Below are positions 63,065-64,000 of a stretch of 64,000 bases of DNA, one piece after another (positions within the stretch are counted from its first letter, which is position 1; each line of letters starts with the position of its first letter). A program made the translations under genes and the position numbers. Location of the stretch: positions 105,629,409 through 105,693,408 of the forward strand of contig NC_053495.1 of the NCBI RefSeq assembly GCF_905171775.1, given 5' to 3'. The stretch is from Rana temporaria. Lineage: Eukaryota; Chordata; Amphibia; Anura; Ranidae. The notes below the pieces were generated by a model, which did not search any database, had not been told where the DNA came from, and saw only the letters and a program-made list of their open reading frames with translations.

Positions 63065-64000
63065 TATTAGGACAAAAAATATATTATATGAAAATAAAAA
63101 TAAATATAAAAGTGCTCTGTGCTATGCTGGTAATAAACCAATAACATGTGCTGATAGCAACAGTCCATGCAAAAGGAAAAGGAGAAAGTGCTTCGTGCTT
63201 CGTATGATATGCAATTGGCAGGTGTTCACTCTGTGCTCCCTCTTCGCATGCTCTGGTAGTTCCCTCACTCACCAGATCCAGGTACCCTCAAGGGGTGTAA
63301 AGCCTTCACAGTGTTAGCCCTGTGTCGCTCTCTGGAAACCTCCACTTATGCTCATTCAGTCTGGGGTATGACTCAAAAGAGAGAGAGTGCCCACATGGTG
63401 TAATATCATTTAACAAGTTTTTATTTTACAGAAAGAAAAAATCCAGGTACTCACATGTGCCACATAAAATTCAAGCCTGTCAGTATCTCATGAGTGTTTG
63501 CGACTGGAATCATCTGGTGCTCGACCGGTTTCGTCTAATGACATCATCTGATGCTCCAGATGATGTCATTAGACGAAACCGGTCGAGTACCTTGAATTTT
63601 ATGTGGCAAATGTGAGTACCTGGATTTTTTCTTTCTGTAAAATAAAAACTTGTTAAACGATATTACACCATGTGGGCACTCTCTCTCTTTTGAGTCATAC
63701 CCCAGACTGAATGAGCATAAGTGGAGGTTTCCAGAGAGCGACACAGGGCTAACACTGTGAAGGCTTTACACCCCTTGAGGGTACCTGGATCTGGTGAGTG
63801 AGGGAACTACCAGAGCATGCAAAGAGGGAGAACAGAGTGAACACCTGCCAATTGCATATCATACGAAGCACGAAGCACTTTCTCCTTTACCTTTTGCATG
63901 GACTGTTGCTATCAGCACATGTTATTGGTTTATTACCAGCATAGCACAGAGCACTTTTATATTTATTTTTATTTTTATATAATATATTTTTTGTCCTAAT
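63065..64000. repeat. Very long palindrome, continuing past the window
   Basis: The left arm 63065-63550 and right arm 63557-64000 are inverted repeats with only 6 bp between them. The pairing is nearly perfect except for about 40 extra bases in the left arm (63475-63515). At the centre, ATGACATCATCTG/CAGATGATGTCAT and GACCGGTTTCGTC/GACGAAACCGGTC pair. CAGATGATGTCATTAGACG followed by AAAC is reminiscent of a degenerate hammerhead core, so a Penelope-like head-to-head pair is possible. No credible ORF. The minor frames in both arms are mirror images. Confidence 0.9.

Noticed and set aside
63322..63744. Two frames beginning with the same MSLSGNLHLCSF text on opposite strands
   Set aside because: They arise from the two arms of the terminal palindrome, not from two genes.

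Overview
The window looks like intergenic or intronic DNA from a large vertebrate genome, most likely a frog. I recognise no host gene, tRNA, rRNA or CRISPR array. Nearly every readable protein signal belongs to a transposable element: L1 and CR1-like LINEs, a Gmr1-type Ty3/gypsy element, Penelope-like, PIF/Harbinger, piggyBac and hAT elements. Dense miniature elements with TTAA or 3-bp target duplications fill much of the rest. The frog assignment is inference from this mixture and from several recurrent repeat families (TTAACCACTT termini, GGGCCAGATTC termini, CGTGTGTAC-rich MITEs).

Layout. 0.3-1.7 kb is a CT-rich simple repeat. 2.4-4.9 kb holds a TTAA MITE and a chain of three Harbinger-type MITEs. 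5.0-8.1 kb is a young, internally deleted Gmr1-like LTR retrotransposon whose integrase follows the protease directly. 8.1-15.3 kb mixes foldback and hAT-like repeats, a TTAA MITE carrying a LINE 3' end, a dead CR1-like LINE and a Penelope-like fragment. 15.9-25.9 kb is one solo LTR inflated by nested insertions: two coding Harbinger elements, a TTAA MITE, an hAT MITE and a Harbinger MITE. A second copy of that LTR, split by a LINE 3' end, lies at 26.3-28.45 kb. 28.5-41 kb contains several TTAACCACTT repeats, a broken Harbinger transposase exon, hAT and foldback elements, and L1 ORF2 fragments. 41.5-49.7 kb is a piggyBac transposase pseudogene cut in two by a full-length L1 on the minus strand. 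50-55.5 kb carries L1 endonuclease remains, MITEs, a Penelope-type terminal sequence with a hammerhead-like motif, and an hAT element with Charlie-like ends. 55.8-62.7 kb is a second full-length L1 of the same family on the plus strand. The last kilobase is one arm and most of the other of a very long palindrome that runs off the window.

The most informative features are the insertion boundaries. Many target duplications can be read directly: 13-16 bp for LINEs and foldbacks, 8 bp for hAT, 3 bp for Harbinger and TTAA for piggyBac/Kolobok-like elements. They allow the order of insertions to be reconstructed. The best candidates for something little described are a small ORF kept open between ORF1 and ORF2 in both L1 copies, a G-quadruplex-capable tract in both L1 3' UTRs, the compound foldback elements with long target duplications, and the two related Harbinger elements lying in one solo LTR.
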